NCBI RefSeq assembly: GCF_900105735.1
Contig: NZ_LT629793.1
Span: forward strand, 6,200,001 to 6,264,000
Reading direction: 5' to 3'
Source of the DNA: Pseudomonas yamanorum
GTDB lineage: Bacteria > Pseudomonadota > Gammaproteobacteria > Pseudomonadales > Pseudomonadaceae
Length of the DNA stretch: 64,000 nt
Notes under the pieces: model-generated
The model's database searches: none
What the model was told of the DNA's origin: nothing
What the model saw: only the letters and a program-made list of their open reading frames with translations
Program-made: the position numbers and the translations under genes
Shown here: positions 47,201-53,732 of the stretch, one piece after another
Numbering within the stretch: the stretch's first letter is position 1
Layout of the letters: each line of letters begins with the position of its first letter

Positions 47201-47808
47201 GCGAGGGCGACATCAACGCCGGTCGCGGTTCCAAGACCACCGTGGTGTACACGCCGCCCAAGCGTGTCTATGACAACTGGGGCAACGTCACGCTGTCGCC
47301 GGCGGTGCCGAGCACCGGGGCGGGGATTGCGACGTTGAATCCGATTCCTGAAGTGCCGGCCGGCGACATCGACCTGATCGCCCCGCTGGGTACCATCGAC
47401 GCGGGCGAGGCGGGGATTCGGGTCTCCGGCAACATCAACATCGCCGCGTTGCGGGTGGTGAACGCGGCGAACATCCAGACCCAGGGCAAGTCGTCCGGGG
47501 TGCCGGTGTCGGCAGCGGTGAACACCGGGGCCATGACCTCGGCGAGCGCGGCCGGTGCGGCGGCGTCCCAGGCGGCGGAAGATGCCGCCCGCAGCCAGCA
47601 GGCGGCGGCCAAACAGGGCCGGGCGTCGATTGTCACGGTGGAGGTGTTGAGCTTTGGCAGCGAGCCGGTGCAGCGCAAATCGGAGGACGGCCAGAAGACC
47701 TCGGGCTACAACCCCAACAGCCCGGTGCAGGTGCTCGGCGCCGGGCCGTTGAGTGACCAGGCACGGGCGCGGTTGACGGATGAGGAGCGTCAGCAGATCA
47801 GTTTGTAG
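35245..47808 (+). CDS. pdtA: Giant two-partner-secretion exoprotein PdtA (filamentous haemagglutinin-like, VreARI-associated)
   Basis: This is about 4187 residues from ATG 35245, chosen because AAGGAA lies 9 bases upstream; an in-frame ATG at 35215 lacks one. An extended signal peptide ends AGSANA. The TPS domain follows (ILNWETFNVGRNTTVDFQQQ, MIMNRNGVIFSGSSQVNVRN). A very long beta-helical repeat region is rich in Gly, Asn and Ser. It also has a run of AGT-L repeats (about 2785-2895), a tandem Cys repeat (about 3014-3115), and a C-terminal region typical of FHA-like proteins linked to VreARI signalling. It would be exported by PdtB and probably serves in adhesion or biofilm. A strong terminator follows. 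Confidence 0.93.
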   Translation: MVRCKPPVNLNAQGPGGQTILRLKPLAQAIALFMVAGSANAATAFSSGWFADKGAAQAATAARLNGAQVPGIPSLNQQARANQQLSRSISTLNNSVAAIAAQQAAQAAGRQAALGQVSTIPDGLGKGGLQVDNSLTQGWTNAKGPTQSQSGGKTTVSIEQTADKAILNWETFNVGRNTTVDFQQQSNWAVLNRVNDPNARPSEIQGQINAPGTVMIMNRNGVIFSGSSQVNVRNLVAAAATISDDQFTQRGIYVDANGTQPTFTDAAGKVEVQRGALIQTHNPATSTDAGGYALLLGSEVENAGSIITAKGQATLAAGDSFYIRKGVGTTGNDRSTTRGNEVATRLKADSTSGKVSNSGLIMASTGDITLTGHQVQQNGVALASTSVDTRGTIHLLNAASDATGSVTLGEGSTTAILLDASGSTALNSQKDNGLSKLDGLPANLITGPFNNLSAVADRTDQSRIEIVSGGTVDVQKGSITLATGGQVAVSASQRSLVRDGAMIDVSGAIGVKVAMEANNIKINVQGNEQRDAPVNRDGGQLINNDVWVDLRDLVFVPAGTNGYATDRWYTAGGLLEVGGYLGTQGHSIGEWMAQGGTVTFTGKDVVTQQGAQVNLSGGTVDVQAGYIRQTWLKGPDGQLYELSKAPADILYAGIYKGFEDTSARWGRSDFYYNPLVAQQSRYEAGYTVGRDAGKLVVGTTNAVLEGQLISDVFQGDRQTQAPNINLDGYQQSQQAMAQRAQLIIGQYTPVYNKATGTLRYALTPTIDQVLIESTTQKIADGLDLATALPTERQGKLVLDSDLLNGYRLGAIKVGAKQQIDVHGALKVADGGDITLFGPVVSVNANLTAHGGSINAGNLLNQVDLNRSNVVGDVILPGTGRLDVAAGVRLDSSGRWNNLALDPSATDGVAYINGGKVSLRSSGDVNLAASSRVDTSSGATIGLDGKVRGGKGGDVTVGALGALDLGAEIRGYGVSAGGTLTLQANQVQIGESPQAQDAKTLQLAGDFFNKGFSAYDITGNEGLLVTDGTQVDVSVPAYRLSEQAATTPGGGDAASVMERWTPPLYQEDASKDVLTQRRGASLTLSAGHLESPAAQLPTTALVVGKGAVISVDPGQAINLRSIGQLTVDGTLNAWGGSVNLNGLTTRAFEQANAIGHGRSIWLGENALIDVAARAATAVDNRGSQYGLVRDGGKISIGGEVNLSTGTVTASDLFVVVREGARLNASGTQAVLDVPGQGATRVASNGGSISLASNNGLYLDGSLVARAGGAGAAGGSLNVALDSPYYTKSSVTDRVLKVRELVLGQTHQAHPLAGSAADAADSLEYGHARLGVDQVSAGGFDNLALMSNGLLSFDGDVSLAMGQGLRLYSGAFNLSEGAAANARVNLSAPYLLLSGMDSPAREFYVNPVSVLPLPSLRATEAQFNASGSLIDVRGSVLFGSKGKLRQADDSLVGLERRGFDQVNLTSQGDLRFLAGANPDGVALKVSTQLLTQGDMTLRAAQLYPATEVGARVIAGYLSEFNSLNITFDPLRTLTIGRTGSTDAAVPYSAFGRLQLGAATVRQGGVVRAPLGLIDIGTMGSSQVQLLPGSVTSVSGKGLVLPYGGTLDGQVYTYNGKTVTFVGQGGLVNQNAELSVGVMLGGQSVQVQPEATLDLSGGGELLGAGFVSGRGGSTDARYSPLVQFGANGGFVLPGLGTNPIYAIVPGVQPGAAPVAPEKGAVDPLVGQQVTIGAGVPGLPAGTYTLMPSTYALLPGAFRVEINGLAGLGSDAATQRMRNGSWSTAGRLSIANTGISNSVASQLILTSADTLRRYSQYNETSYAQFAIADAAKQGVPRPMLAVDAKTLKLALRPGGGADGFSFQGIGRFEAAAGGYGGAVAVIDPSKRGIEVVAAGSSATAGFSGITFSDDSLNALGASRLMVGGMTAVQYGQSGNYIVLAGGTNQADSAITLREGVTLAAPEVFLLSDTKAIVLEQGASINTIGRGQASYDARDGFIYKVTNMLAVSNGLLNVISSGSAFPSGGIRVGVCDTVVCSGQTGLYSEGSIVALTNNTFQLGDQVRYGTRHLNLGVNTINLGSVDALAAAAAANQLPAGLTLTQALLDRLLKGDTQFGAPALETLQLSARDSFNFYGSTSLDTYDPLTGKSRLSNLMLSTPAIYGAGGAGDVASIHTANLIWQGATTPPGSVIGGGAGTGSGRLDINAERIEFGYGAFAQTNTVSSFDRLALGFASVNLNASERITANHKGSLSVYQSQGAYDPVKGFQYSGGDLNIITPLMTGEAGSVNRITAGGAIDLAASTGARGKANGQGAELSLQGDSIRLATAVVLPSGKVSLGARGDVVLTDAAMVDVAGRAIVFNDVTQYGAGGTVLLDSGSGNILQAAGSIIDLSAKNNQAGKLRAVAVDAAGGIVDLQGTILAGSSGYYDAGGTRMPYEAGTVEIQAQRLGSSGSLDQQFADLNQRLNQGQVFGTRSFQLKQGDLTIGNGLKAGTLNVSVDNGSLRVTGLVDASGERVGSINLAGKHGLTLDGGAVLDAHGSQLRVDSYGKIIDSPNRAMVVLGSGTGQLTLADGARIDLRHGTEVVQGNDGRNRGTLELNAPRLINADGTSNDINIDAHGRLTIQGARSIALNGMISYDDAPLVTDPTASGRPYQQIDQAYLDGKHVLSTAFINGALLNQNLLQNKLAGLNNSTYADAFHLRPGVEIVSKTPDGDLVVQGDLDLSGYRYASLNPNSQKTSVYGSGESGSLTLRAGGDLNIYGSINDGFAPPPQTVDDKGWVLLPGIDFTGGTIIVPGNGITLADGTTFPAGTVLNYDLPIKAVGVAAGTRLPTRATLNQDLTLPAGTVLAAAVFDSAGNVLFAAGTLLSQAHTLAAGSQLDAGSLLTQNTQLGALIWPKGVPLPTNSQAINPSFNVVTLNGDMPLSRGALIPSGTNVKLPGGAESVALRPEVAGRQGKLWALSPMLAEGSQSWSLRLVAGADTEAADSRILQAHPRSGDLRLADSHYGMFAKEMPAKGKLTWTAFAVEDFAANGVVVKEGDPIDQKTLDDFGLGSIDDFCAGNPAYCAVKVGYVWTEFGAKDLADNGIIVTVGTPIEQSILDQFGIPSIDEFCASSPAYCLAQSGKEYAATPSSSRFSVIRTGTGDLELLSAGNLSMDSLYGVYTAGTSSTATGAGDPYNQPKALNSGKTVLNDTNSYFEQFVNGSSDSLYRAWYPEAGGNLSVNVGGNLTGNILGSVFNPSRPNPLDNGIDSADVANWLWRQGSGTVNTGGQAQPTAWWINFGSYTANASKADAFVGFTGFGTLGGGDVDVQVGGDAGVLRRMDGKQMSASANPRSQGLVLAVGSTGRVAGDGSLQLTGGGDLRVRIGGALNPGSVVDVNDQNGQLVNIRGNAQLQSATTGRIDLTYGSNSSEQSPGETRAFDPFQATRGRAVGGITLVPGDATFNLTTLGDLVLQQVIDPGRVVLLNNSSFTRGGTSGTGESWFSLWTGHTAIDLFSAGGNLTPAVSAAASDLATVYPSIVRATAAGGSIYYGNAVLGSQADTSPINALVLAPGASSQLQFLAHDSIYAGGMFITPSGADPSIMATPWRPAFVGTVDGQVVVDGNNLSENGSSPGSIPRPLFAFGSATASAAAYAPTEPARFYALTGDLVGVSSGRTLTFNSSPSFLHSGQTWYEGNGPVWMMAGRDIVSSGSRFNTAPGAVSEQSTGNLFIHNNPADISIVSAGRDILYSNFQVAGPGLLEVTAGGNILMSGRDPAKGGEVSITSLGPVVAGDNRPGAGIVMQAGVGPNGPDYRRFVEAYLDPVNLVQPGEPLSIQGGKVAKTYENELVTWLAERFGFVGSSEQARAVYAALPAEQQRVFARDVYFAELKAAGREYNAVGGVRQGSYVRGRAAIAALFPDKDVAGNPITYKGDITLFGGSGVHTNFGGSIQMLTPGGGQTFGIEGAAPPFTAGVITQGAGDIQLYSMGSILLGQSRIMTTFGGSIMGWSGEGDINAGRGSKTTVVYTPPKRVYDNWGNVTLSPAVPSTGAGIATLNPIPEVPAGDIDLIAPLGTIDAGEAGIRVSGNINIAALRVVNAANIQTQGKSSGVPVSAAVNTGAMTSASAAGAAASQAAEDAARSQQAAAKQGRASIVTVEVLSFGSEPVQRKSEDGQKTSGYNPNSPVQVLGAGPLSDQARARLTDEERQQISL
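44284..44589 (+). repeat. Tandem 49-residue cysteine-containing repeat within PdtA
   Basis: Two copies begin at residues 3014 and 3067 of PdtA. Unit 1 has TWTAFAVEDFAANGVVV and ends FCAGNPAYC; unit 2 has VWTEFGAKDLADNGIIV and ends FCASSPAYC. By eye 26 of 49 positions are identical. Each has a C-x6-C pair. The unit looks like a small globular insertion, unlike the surrounding beta-helix repeats. Confidence 0.85.
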
Positions 47809-47836
47809 TGTTAGAAAAGGACCTCTCGTTGTATTT

Positions 47837-47864
47837 GGGGCGATCATTGATCGCCCCTTTTTTT
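47837..47864 (+). terminator. Intrinsic terminator of pdtA
   Basis: An 8-bp stem GGGGCGAT / ATCGCCCC with a 5-base loop is followed by TTTTTTT, 28 bp after the pdtA stop. It lies between pdtA and the convergent CxxCH gene and marks the left edge of the segment that appears inserted relative to the conserved pdtA-phdA order. Confidence 0.95.
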
Positions 47865-47872
47865 CGTCTGGA

Positions 47873-49480
47873 TCACGGTTGATCCTTGAGGGTCTGGAAG
47901 GCTTTCACGCGCTTGACCAGGCTTTTCTTGCTGGCCGAGTCGGCGCTGTTGAACAGAAACGAAAAGTCCGAAGCCAGGGTGGAGCTGCCGGCGATGGTTG
48001 CGTACTGATGACAGGCATTGCAGTTATCGCCCTGGACGTAGGTCTCCAGGGTGGTGTTGGCCACCGGTACGTTGCCCTGGCTGATAAACGGCCCGTAGGA
48101 CAGTGGCACTTGCGCACTGACACCCGGTTCCGGCTGGGTGGGCGGGTTGGGGGTGAGGGTCCAGAGTACGTTGATCAATTTGTAGTACTGGAACACCGAC
48201 TTGCCCTGGCTCTGCTGGGCGAAGTTGGCCTGCACCGCGCCGTTAAGCGCCTGCAGTTCAGTGGGCAGCGGATGTTCCCGGGTGGTCTGCACGGGTTGGT
48301 CCCGTGGAAACGGCTCGGTGCAGTCGCGGTCGGGATGGTGCTGTTTGCACTGGATACGCGCCACGTTCGGCGTGCATTCGGGGCCGGTGCCGCAGTTCGG
48401 GTTGTTGAAGGCAAAGCTGTCGGGCGGCGTCTGTTGTGGCGGCACCTGGTTGGGTTCCGGCACGTTGTCCACCTGCTCGAAGGTGGTCCAGATGAAGTTG
48501 GGCGAGGCTTGGGTCTTGTTGATGATATGCAGGCCCACCAGGCCCACCACTTGTTGGGTGCACTGCAAGGTGGCCGGGTTTTTGAGCCAGGCGACGGTGG
48601 TCAGGTAACGCCCGTAGAGTTCGGGTTTGCCGGTAAGGATCCGCCACGCCGCCTTGACCTCCAGGGCTCCCAGTTGCTCCTGCGGCACCGGGTTGGGCGG
48701 CAGCGAGCGCATGGGTTCACCGATGGGCAGAGACAGCCCGCCCGGGTTCTGGTTGTCGAGGTTCTGCGCGACTGTCAGCTGGTTGGCTGCGTCGTACAGC
48801 CCTTTGCTGACGATGTAGTCGAACTCGGCCTTGCCCACCTTGCGTTCAAAAAACACCAGGTTCTGCGACTGGTCCGTCAGCCAGCCGCCGGAGGCTTCCA
48901 TGATCGGGTCTGGAATCGAGGCGAGGGTGCCGCTGGACAGGTGAAACCCATGCCGCGCGTTGATCGCGCTTTCGGAGGTGGCGGTCATGAACTTGCGCGC
49001 CCCCACCGACATCGCCCTGAGGCTACCCTGGGTGCTGCAATTGGACGGCACCAGGGTTTGCACGCCCCAGCCGGTGGGCGCGGGCGCGCCGGGCAGGAAG
49101 ATATCGTTGGCATCCTTGTAGCTGGCCCACACGGGCGCCACGCTCATCGGCTGCCCGGAGGCAGTCGGTACACCGAATTGCGCCAATGTACTGTTCATGT
49201 CCGGCTCACCCGCGAGGGCGGGCGTGGCTGGCCAACCGGGATTCACCGGCCAGTTCAGGGCAATGAACAACTGCCAGCCAAAGCAATTCATAAAGCTCTG
49301 GCCGGTGGCGTTGAAGTTGTTAATCGGCAGGAAACCGCCGCTTTTCGGATTGAACACCAACTGTTGCTGCACGCAAGCGTCGGCGTCGGACGTGGGGGAT
49401 GCGTAGGCGGCCTGCATGGCGAACAGGCTCAGCACCACACTGGTCAGCAGCGATAAAACACTTAAGCGTAACCTGGACAT
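47873..49480 (-). CDS. Secreted protein with one c-type heme motif (tyrosinase-operon partner)
   Basis: This is 535 residues. The start at 49480 (MSRLRLSVLSLLTSVVLSLF) has AAGGAG 7 bases upstream; an adjacent ATG at 49483 is the alternative. A signal peptide ends AAYA. A single CxxCH motif (CNACH, about residue 487, in YVQGDNCNACHQYATIAG) predicts one covalently bound heme near the C-terminus. The rest is a large domain I do not recognise (FNATGQSFMNCFGWQLFIAL; TWTTFEQ-like segments). It is the last gene of a three-gene leftward unit. A periplasmic electron-transfer role is inferred. Confidence 0.7.
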   Translation of the reverse strand: MSRLRLSVLSLLTSVVLSLFAMQAAYASPTSDADACVQQQLVFNPKSGGFLPINNFNATGQSFMNCFGWQLFIALNWPVNPGWPATPALAGEPDMNSTLAQFGVPTASGQPMSVAPVWASYKDANDIFLPGAPAPTGWGVQTLVPSNCSTQGSLRAMSVGARKFMTATSESAINARHGFHLSSGTLASIPDPIMEASGGWLTDQSQNLVFFERKVGKAEFDYIVSKGLYDAANQLTVAQNLDNQNPGGLSLPIGEPMRSLPPNPVPQEQLGALEVKAAWRILTGKPELYGRYLTTVAWLKNPATLQCTQQVVGLVGLHIINKTQASPNFIWTTFEQVDNVPEPNQVPPQQTPPDSFAFNNPNCGTGPECTPNVARIQCKQHHPDRDCTEPFPRDQPVQTTREHPLPTELQALNGAVQANFAQQSQGKSVFQYYKLINVLWTLTPNPPTQPEPGVSAQVPLSYGPFISQGNVPVANTTLETYVQGDNCNACHQYATIAGSSTLASDFSFLFNSADSASKKSLVKRVKAFQTLKDQP

Positions 49481-49545
49481 CATCGCGCTCCTTGCAAGCA
49501 GGTAAAGCCGCACCCTGGGTGGATGCGGCTGATGGGCCGTATCAG

Positions 49546-51282
49546 TCAGGCGCCAGGCACCAGCGCCAATCCGGATTCCCATGGGTGTTCCGTCGCGCTG
49601 GGGTTATCGGCTTCGCCCGGGTTGAGCGCGCGCACCGTCACCAGCCCCGGAGCGGCAGTGGGGCTTACGGTGATGGTCAGCAAGTAGCCCTGGGTGCCGC
49701 CGGAGTTGGTTTGCCCGGGGATGGCGGAGGCATCCGGCAGGAACTGGGTGACCTGCGCCGTCACGCCGGGATTGGAAAATTGCACCCGCGCCGTCTCGGC
49801 GGTGGTCTTGAGATCGGCGCCTTGCACCACCAGGGCGAACTGCCCGCTGGTGCCGGGTGCCAGCCAGGCCGGCAGGTCGGTAGGCGACTGCCCGTAGAAC
49901 AGATCCAGGGGCAGCAGTTGCACCGGCCAGGGTTGTACGCCGTTGACCCGATCCTTCACGCAGGGGCAGGAGTCCGGCGTCGGGCTGATGGGCGTGGTTG
50001 TCACACTCAGGCCCACCAGCAACTGCTGGGCAATCACCCACACATAGTCGATCGGCTGGCCACTGATGGTGATGTCGTTGATCGAAAACCCGGCGCTGAC
50101 CGGCACTTCAAACACCGCTTGCAGGATCTGGTCGGAGCCGTTGGCGGCGGACTTGGCGGTGCCACGGGTGATTTTCCAGTACTGGCTGACGTCCTGGCCT
50201 TGAGGGCCTTTCCACGCCGAGAAGTCGGTGGGTTGTTGCAGGTAAAGGCCGATGGGATTGGTCAGGGACAGCCGGTTATTCACCGCCACGCTGTTGGCCG
50301 AGAAACCGATATGCGGGTCGGAGTTGCGGTAGTTCTGCCCGTATTGCGCGCAGCAGATCAATGCCTGGGAATTCTGGCTGCTGGCCAGTGGACGCAGGAT
50401 GGTCGCCGCGGCGGCCAGGTACACCTCGGCGCTCAGGGTGTTGGGGCCGGAGGTCAGGTGCATCGCCCCGCCGTATTGGCCGGGTACGCAGGCGGTGCCG
50501 GCGTTCCATTTGTTGACCGTGTCGTAGGCCGGTTGGCCGGTGGTAGGGTCGATGACCGGATCGCCCGCTTTGCCGGTCGGACAGTCGGCGGTGTAGCGCA
50601 AGTACAGGTCTTCGAGCTGCACCTGCGGGTCGATGTAGTCGCGGTACAGGCCCAGCACTGCATTTGGATCAATGCGCCACATGGCCAGGAAATACGCCGG
50701 GTTTTCGCAGGTGAAGGTGATCTTGCGCATGTTGCCGTCGGCATCGCGCACGATGGACCACTCGCAGTATTCGTCAAGCCAGCCACGGGGCCCCGAGGGC
50801 GAGAAATCCTTGTACTTGCCTTGCCAGTCGATGGTCGGGCAGCGGGTGACGGGCAGTTGCAGCAGGGTGCCTTGCTTGTTCGGGTCGTAGAGCATGTACA
50901 GGGTGTTGTTGATCGTAATCTGGCCGTTGTCGGTCAGCTCCATCACCTGTTGCATGGACATGGCCTTGCCGCCCAATTGCGGAATCACCGCCGTGCCGTT
51001 GTTGTAGAAGAACGTCCACAGCCGATTGGGGAAGGGCGCCCAGGTAATCGCCGGCGGCGTGGTGGGGCCGTAGCCTTCCACCAGCGGGTTGTAATAGCCC
51101 GAGCGCGGCGCGTCATTGAGGCCCGACCACGGGTTGCCGATGATCGCGGACTGGGTCCAGCCGGTGAGGTCATTGTTCCAGTCGGTTTCAAACTGCGGCA
51201 GCTGGTTTTCCAGGCCCAGCTTGTTGTAGTCCTTGGGGGCTTGCCCGGCGGGGGAGGTGAATTGTTTGAAGGGTGTGCTCAT
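49546..51282 (-). CDS. Large protein of unknown function in tyrosinase operon
   Basis: This is 578 residues from ATG 51282, which overlaps the tyrosinase stop (ATGA) and has GGAG 7 bases upstream. No signal peptide or membrane segment is visible. Aromatic- and Asn-rich N-terminal region with NPWSGLNDAPRSGYYNPLVE; a conserved-looking centre EWSIVRDADGNMRKITFTCE, then NPAYFLAMWRIDPNAVLGLY; Cys-containing ALICCAQYG. The last roughly 110 residues look like an Ig-type beta domain (SGQFALVVQGADLKTTAETA). I do not recognise the family. Translational coupling to the tyrosinase suggests a complex or chaperone relation. Confidence 0.65.
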   Translation of the reverse strand: MSTPFKQFTSPAGQAPKDYNKLGLENQLPQFETDWNNDLTGWTQSAIIGNPWSGLNDAPRSGYYNPLVEGYGPTTPPAITWAPFPNRLWTFFYNNGTAVIPQLGGKAMSMQQVMELTDNGQITINNTLYMLYDPNKQGTLLQLPVTRCPTIDWQGKYKDFSPSGPRGWLDEYCEWSIVRDADGNMRKITFTCENPAYFLAMWRIDPNAVLGLYRDYIDPQVQLEDLYLRYTADCPTGKAGDPVIDPTTGQPAYDTVNKWNAGTACVPGQYGGAMHLTSGPNTLSAEVYLAAAATILRPLASSQNSQALICCAQYGQNYRNSDPHIGFSANSVAVNNRLSLTNPIGLYLQQPTDFSAWKGPQGQDVSQYWKITRGTAKSAANGSDQILQAVFEVPVSAGFSINDITISGQPIDYVWVIAQQLLVGLSVTTTPISPTPDSCPCVKDRVNGVQPWPVQLLPLDLFYGQSPTDLPAWLAPGTSGQFALVVQGADLKTTAETARVQFSNPGVTAQVTQFLPDASAIPGQTNSGGTQGYLLTITVSPTAAPGLVTVRALNPGEADNPSATEHPWESGLALVPGA

Positions 51283-53105
51283 GGCGATTCTCCAGGTGTC
51301 GTGTGGGTGGAAGCAGAGCAGCAACCGGCACTGGGGGCAGGACCGGTGATGGCCTGGCGCGGGTCGTCCCACACCAGTTGGGCGATAAAGCCTGGCAGCG
51401 GCGCGTACTCTTGCGGCGTCAACACCCGGGCACTATCGAGATGGGTCACCACCACGGATAACTGCGTGGCGTCAGTGGGGCGAAGGTTCAGCGCGCTGGC
51501 ATTACGCGCGGCGTTCAGCGCGCGGGACACGCCGTGGGTGATGCAGCGGCCCTTGTCATCCACCAGGCCCATGCCGATGCGACTGAAACGCCCGACATAG
51601 TGCGGATTGTCGGCACTCACCTGCTGCGGCGTGGCGTCGGGCTGGTTGAGGAATACGTCGATCAGGTAGGTGTCGTGGGTGCAGCGCACATGGTCGAACA
51701 CCACCCACGGCCCGAGCCCGGCCGCGTTGCCGGTGGCCGAGGCGGGTGCCGAACTGTGTTGGCAGCACGCCTTTGCAGCCGCTTTGGTCGCGCCAAACTG
51801 TGGGGCGACGGGCGTGCCGTAGTCGTAGCCGATATGGCGGCTGTCCTGGGCCATGTCACCGAGGGTGGTGTAGCGCCAGGCATCGGCGCTGGTGAAGGTC
51901 ACGGTGCTGGCCTCACTCCCGGCGAACGGCTGGAGCAGGCATTGGGTGGTGTACTGCGCCGCCGGGTTGGCACGGATCCAGACCTCCAGCATCCGGTCGA
52001 TATTGGCGTGGTAGGAGCTGAACACCGGGTCGAATGCGGTGTAGGCGTTGTCGGCCATGTCACCGCCGATCCAGCCGTGATAGTTGTCGTGGGGTTGCTC
52101 GTAGAGCCCGTCGAAATTCAGGGCACGATTGGGGTACAGGTCATCTTTTTGCGGCGGGTCAAATACCGGAATATTCGCCCATGGATAACCCGGTACGCCT
52201 TGGGGTTGGCTGAACGAGGTGAACTTCAGTGCATCGACCACCTGCTGCTGGAAAATCCGGCTCATGGCATACAACTCGGTGCGTTCCCGCCGGAACGGCT
52301 CGCCGTGGGTATAAAACAGCGGGTTGCGTTGCACGAAGCGGCAGTCCACGCCGTTGACATCACCCCTGGCACACACCTTCGAGCTACCGTCCTTGGCCGC
52401 CGCATAGCGCAGCGGGTTCGGCCGGACCTCACCGGTGTGCGGGTGCACGTAGGTTTCATCGAGAAACGCCTGGGGCAAACCGGCCTGGGGGCTGCCGTCG
52501 ACACTGGCGTCTGCGGCCATCCAGTCCCAATAGGGAATCGGGCAGTCGATCAGTGCTTCGAGGTACAGCAGATAGGCCCGGTGCCACAGGGCAAACGCTT
52601 CCTGGTAATGCAGGCACCAGTTGGTATGGATATACGCGTAGCGCTGCCAGGGCGAACCGCTGTCGGGGTCGCTTACCTGCATCACGTCATCCAGACGTGA
52701 GCGGTACAGGTTCAGTTGTTCCTGTGTCAGGGCGCGAATGTCCTGACGCACCCGTTTGACCGGGTGGGGCAGGTCGGGCGGGGGAATGCGCTCGGCGATG
52801 TCGAACGGTGAACTGGGGGTCAGGCGCCAGCCCTGGTTGACCCACAGCCTGAAGGTTTCCAGGGCATCGATGGGCCAGAATTGTTGCTGGTCGAGGGTCA
52901 GCGGCATGCTGCGGGAGGCCAGGTGCTGGTAGATGGTTTCGGACCAGGTCTTGACCGAGGCGGGGTCTTCGAGGAACACGAAGTAGGCGTTCATGCAGCC
53001 CACCCAGGAGGCGGCGACGGCGGCGCGTTGGGCGGGCGGTATCCAGTAGGGGGCGCTGAAGAGGCCGTGGATGTCGGTGGCCCATGTCGGTTTCGCGACT
53101 ATCAT
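51279..53105 (-). CDS. Tyrosinase/polyphenol oxidase-like binuclear copper protein
   Basis: This is 608 residues. The CuA site has candidate ligands His160, His166 and His175 in HTNWCLHYQEAFALWHRAYL, and IPYWDWMAAD follows. The CuB site has His339 and His343 (HDNYHGWIGGDMADN) and His366 in DPVFSSYHANIDRMLEVW. All six copper ligands therefore appear present. A 150-residue N-terminal extension contains a segment ending SMPLTLDQQQFWPIDALETF that is not part of the copper domain. The Cys-rich tail includes CCSAS. No signal peptide is visible. It would oxidise phenols, substrate unknown. It is first gene of the leftward unit and divergent from an Lrp-type regulator. Confidence 0.85.
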   Translation of the reverse strand: MIVAKPTWATDIHGLFSAPYWIPPAQRAAVAASWVGCMNAYFVFLEDPASVKTWSETIYQHLASRSMPLTLDQQQFWPIDALETFRLWVNQGWRLTPSSPFDIAERIPPPDLPHPVKRVRQDIRALTQEQLNLYRSRLDDVMQVSDPDSGSPWQRYAYIHTNWCLHYQEAFALWHRAYLLYLEALIDCPIPYWDWMAADASVDGSPQAGLPQAFLDETYVHPHTGEVRPNPLRYAAAKDGSSKVCARGDVNGVDCRFVQRNPLFYTHGEPFRRERTELYAMSRIFQQQVVDALKFTSFSQPQGVPGYPWANIPVFDPPQKDDLYPNRALNFDGLYEQPHDNYHGWIGGDMADNAYTAFDPVFSSYHANIDRMLEVWIRANPAAQYTTQCLLQPFAGSEASTVTFTSADAWRYTTLGDMAQDSRHIGYDYGTPVAPQFGATKAAAKACCQHSSAPASATGNAAGLGPWVVFDHVRCTHDTYLIDVFLNQPDATPQQVSADNPHYVGRFSRIGMGLVDDKGRCITHGVSRALNAARNASALNLRPTDATQLSVVVTHLDSARVLTPQEYAPLPGFIAQLVWDDPRQAITGPAPSAGCCSASTHTTPGESP

Positions 53106-53243
53106 AAGATCCCTCTCATGCCGCCCCAGTGCCTGATTTGGCTGGGCTGCTAAGCTGGATTGATGTTAGTGCGCCACCGCGCAGGATTTCTGCAAATTGG
53201 TGGGTGTTTACGGTGGATTCATTGCAGTTTTTTCAAGGAAGAT

Positions 53244-53729
53244 ATGGAAAAAATGACAGATGCCATGGATTTGAAGATTCTGGGGAAGTTGCAAAGGGAT
53301 TGCAGTCAGAGTCTGGAGTTGTTGAGTGACAGTGTCGGGCTGTCTTCGACCAGTTGTTACCGGCGTATCAGGCGATTGGAGAGTGTCGGGATTATCAAGG
53401 CGAAGGTGGCGGTGCTGGATGAGCGCAAGCTTGGGATTCAGGTCACGGCGTTCTTCCTGATTAAGCTTGATAGGGACAGTAATGATATCGACCGCAAGAT
53501 GCAGCATATCCTGGCGAGTCATCCGGAGATCCAGGACTGTTATTTGCTGACCGGGGAGTTTGATTTTGTGATGGTGGCGAAGTTTCGGGATGCCACTGAG
53601 TACACTGATTATATCTATCGGTTTTTAGACATTTATCGGGATATTCCGATTCGTACTTATTCGTCTACTTTGGTGGTCAGGACGGTTAAGAAGTCTTATG
53701 AGTTGCCGTTGCCGGGGTCTTTGGTTTGA
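53244..53729 (+). CDS. Lrp/AsnC-family transcriptional regulator
   Basis: This is 161 residues from ATG 53244, with AAGGA 4 bases upstream; an in-frame ATG at 53160 lacks a site. The N-terminal helix-turn-helix is MDLKILGKLQRDCSQSLELL, then SVGLSSTSCYRRIRRLESVG. The C-terminal RAM domain follows (CYLLTGEFDFVMVAKFRDAT), which binds amino acids or related ligands. It is divergent from the tyrosinase operon across 138 bp and so probably controls it; the ligand might be an aromatic amino acid. Strong G- and T-bias in its codons leads up to palindromic copy C. Confidence 0.87.
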   Translation: MEKMTDAMDLKILGKLQRDCSQSLELLSDSVGLSSTSCYRRIRRLESVGIIKAKVAVLDERKLGIQVTAFFLIKLDRDSNDIDRKMQHILASHPEIQDCYLLTGEFDFVMVAKFRDATEYTDYIYRFLDIYRDIPIRTYSSTLVVRTVKKSYELPLPGSLV

Positions 53730-53732
53730 GTA

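Noticed and set aside
45682..47847. 721-residue open frame antisense to the pdtA 3' end
   Set aside because: Shadow of the repetitive pdtA sequence. Arg/His-rich, no recognisable motif, and it would have to read through the pdtA terminator hairpin.
49399..51600. 733-residue open frame opposite the tyrosinase-operon genes
   Set aside because: The leftward genes have ribosome-binding sites, ATGA coupling and known motifs. This frame has neither motifs nor a start signal.
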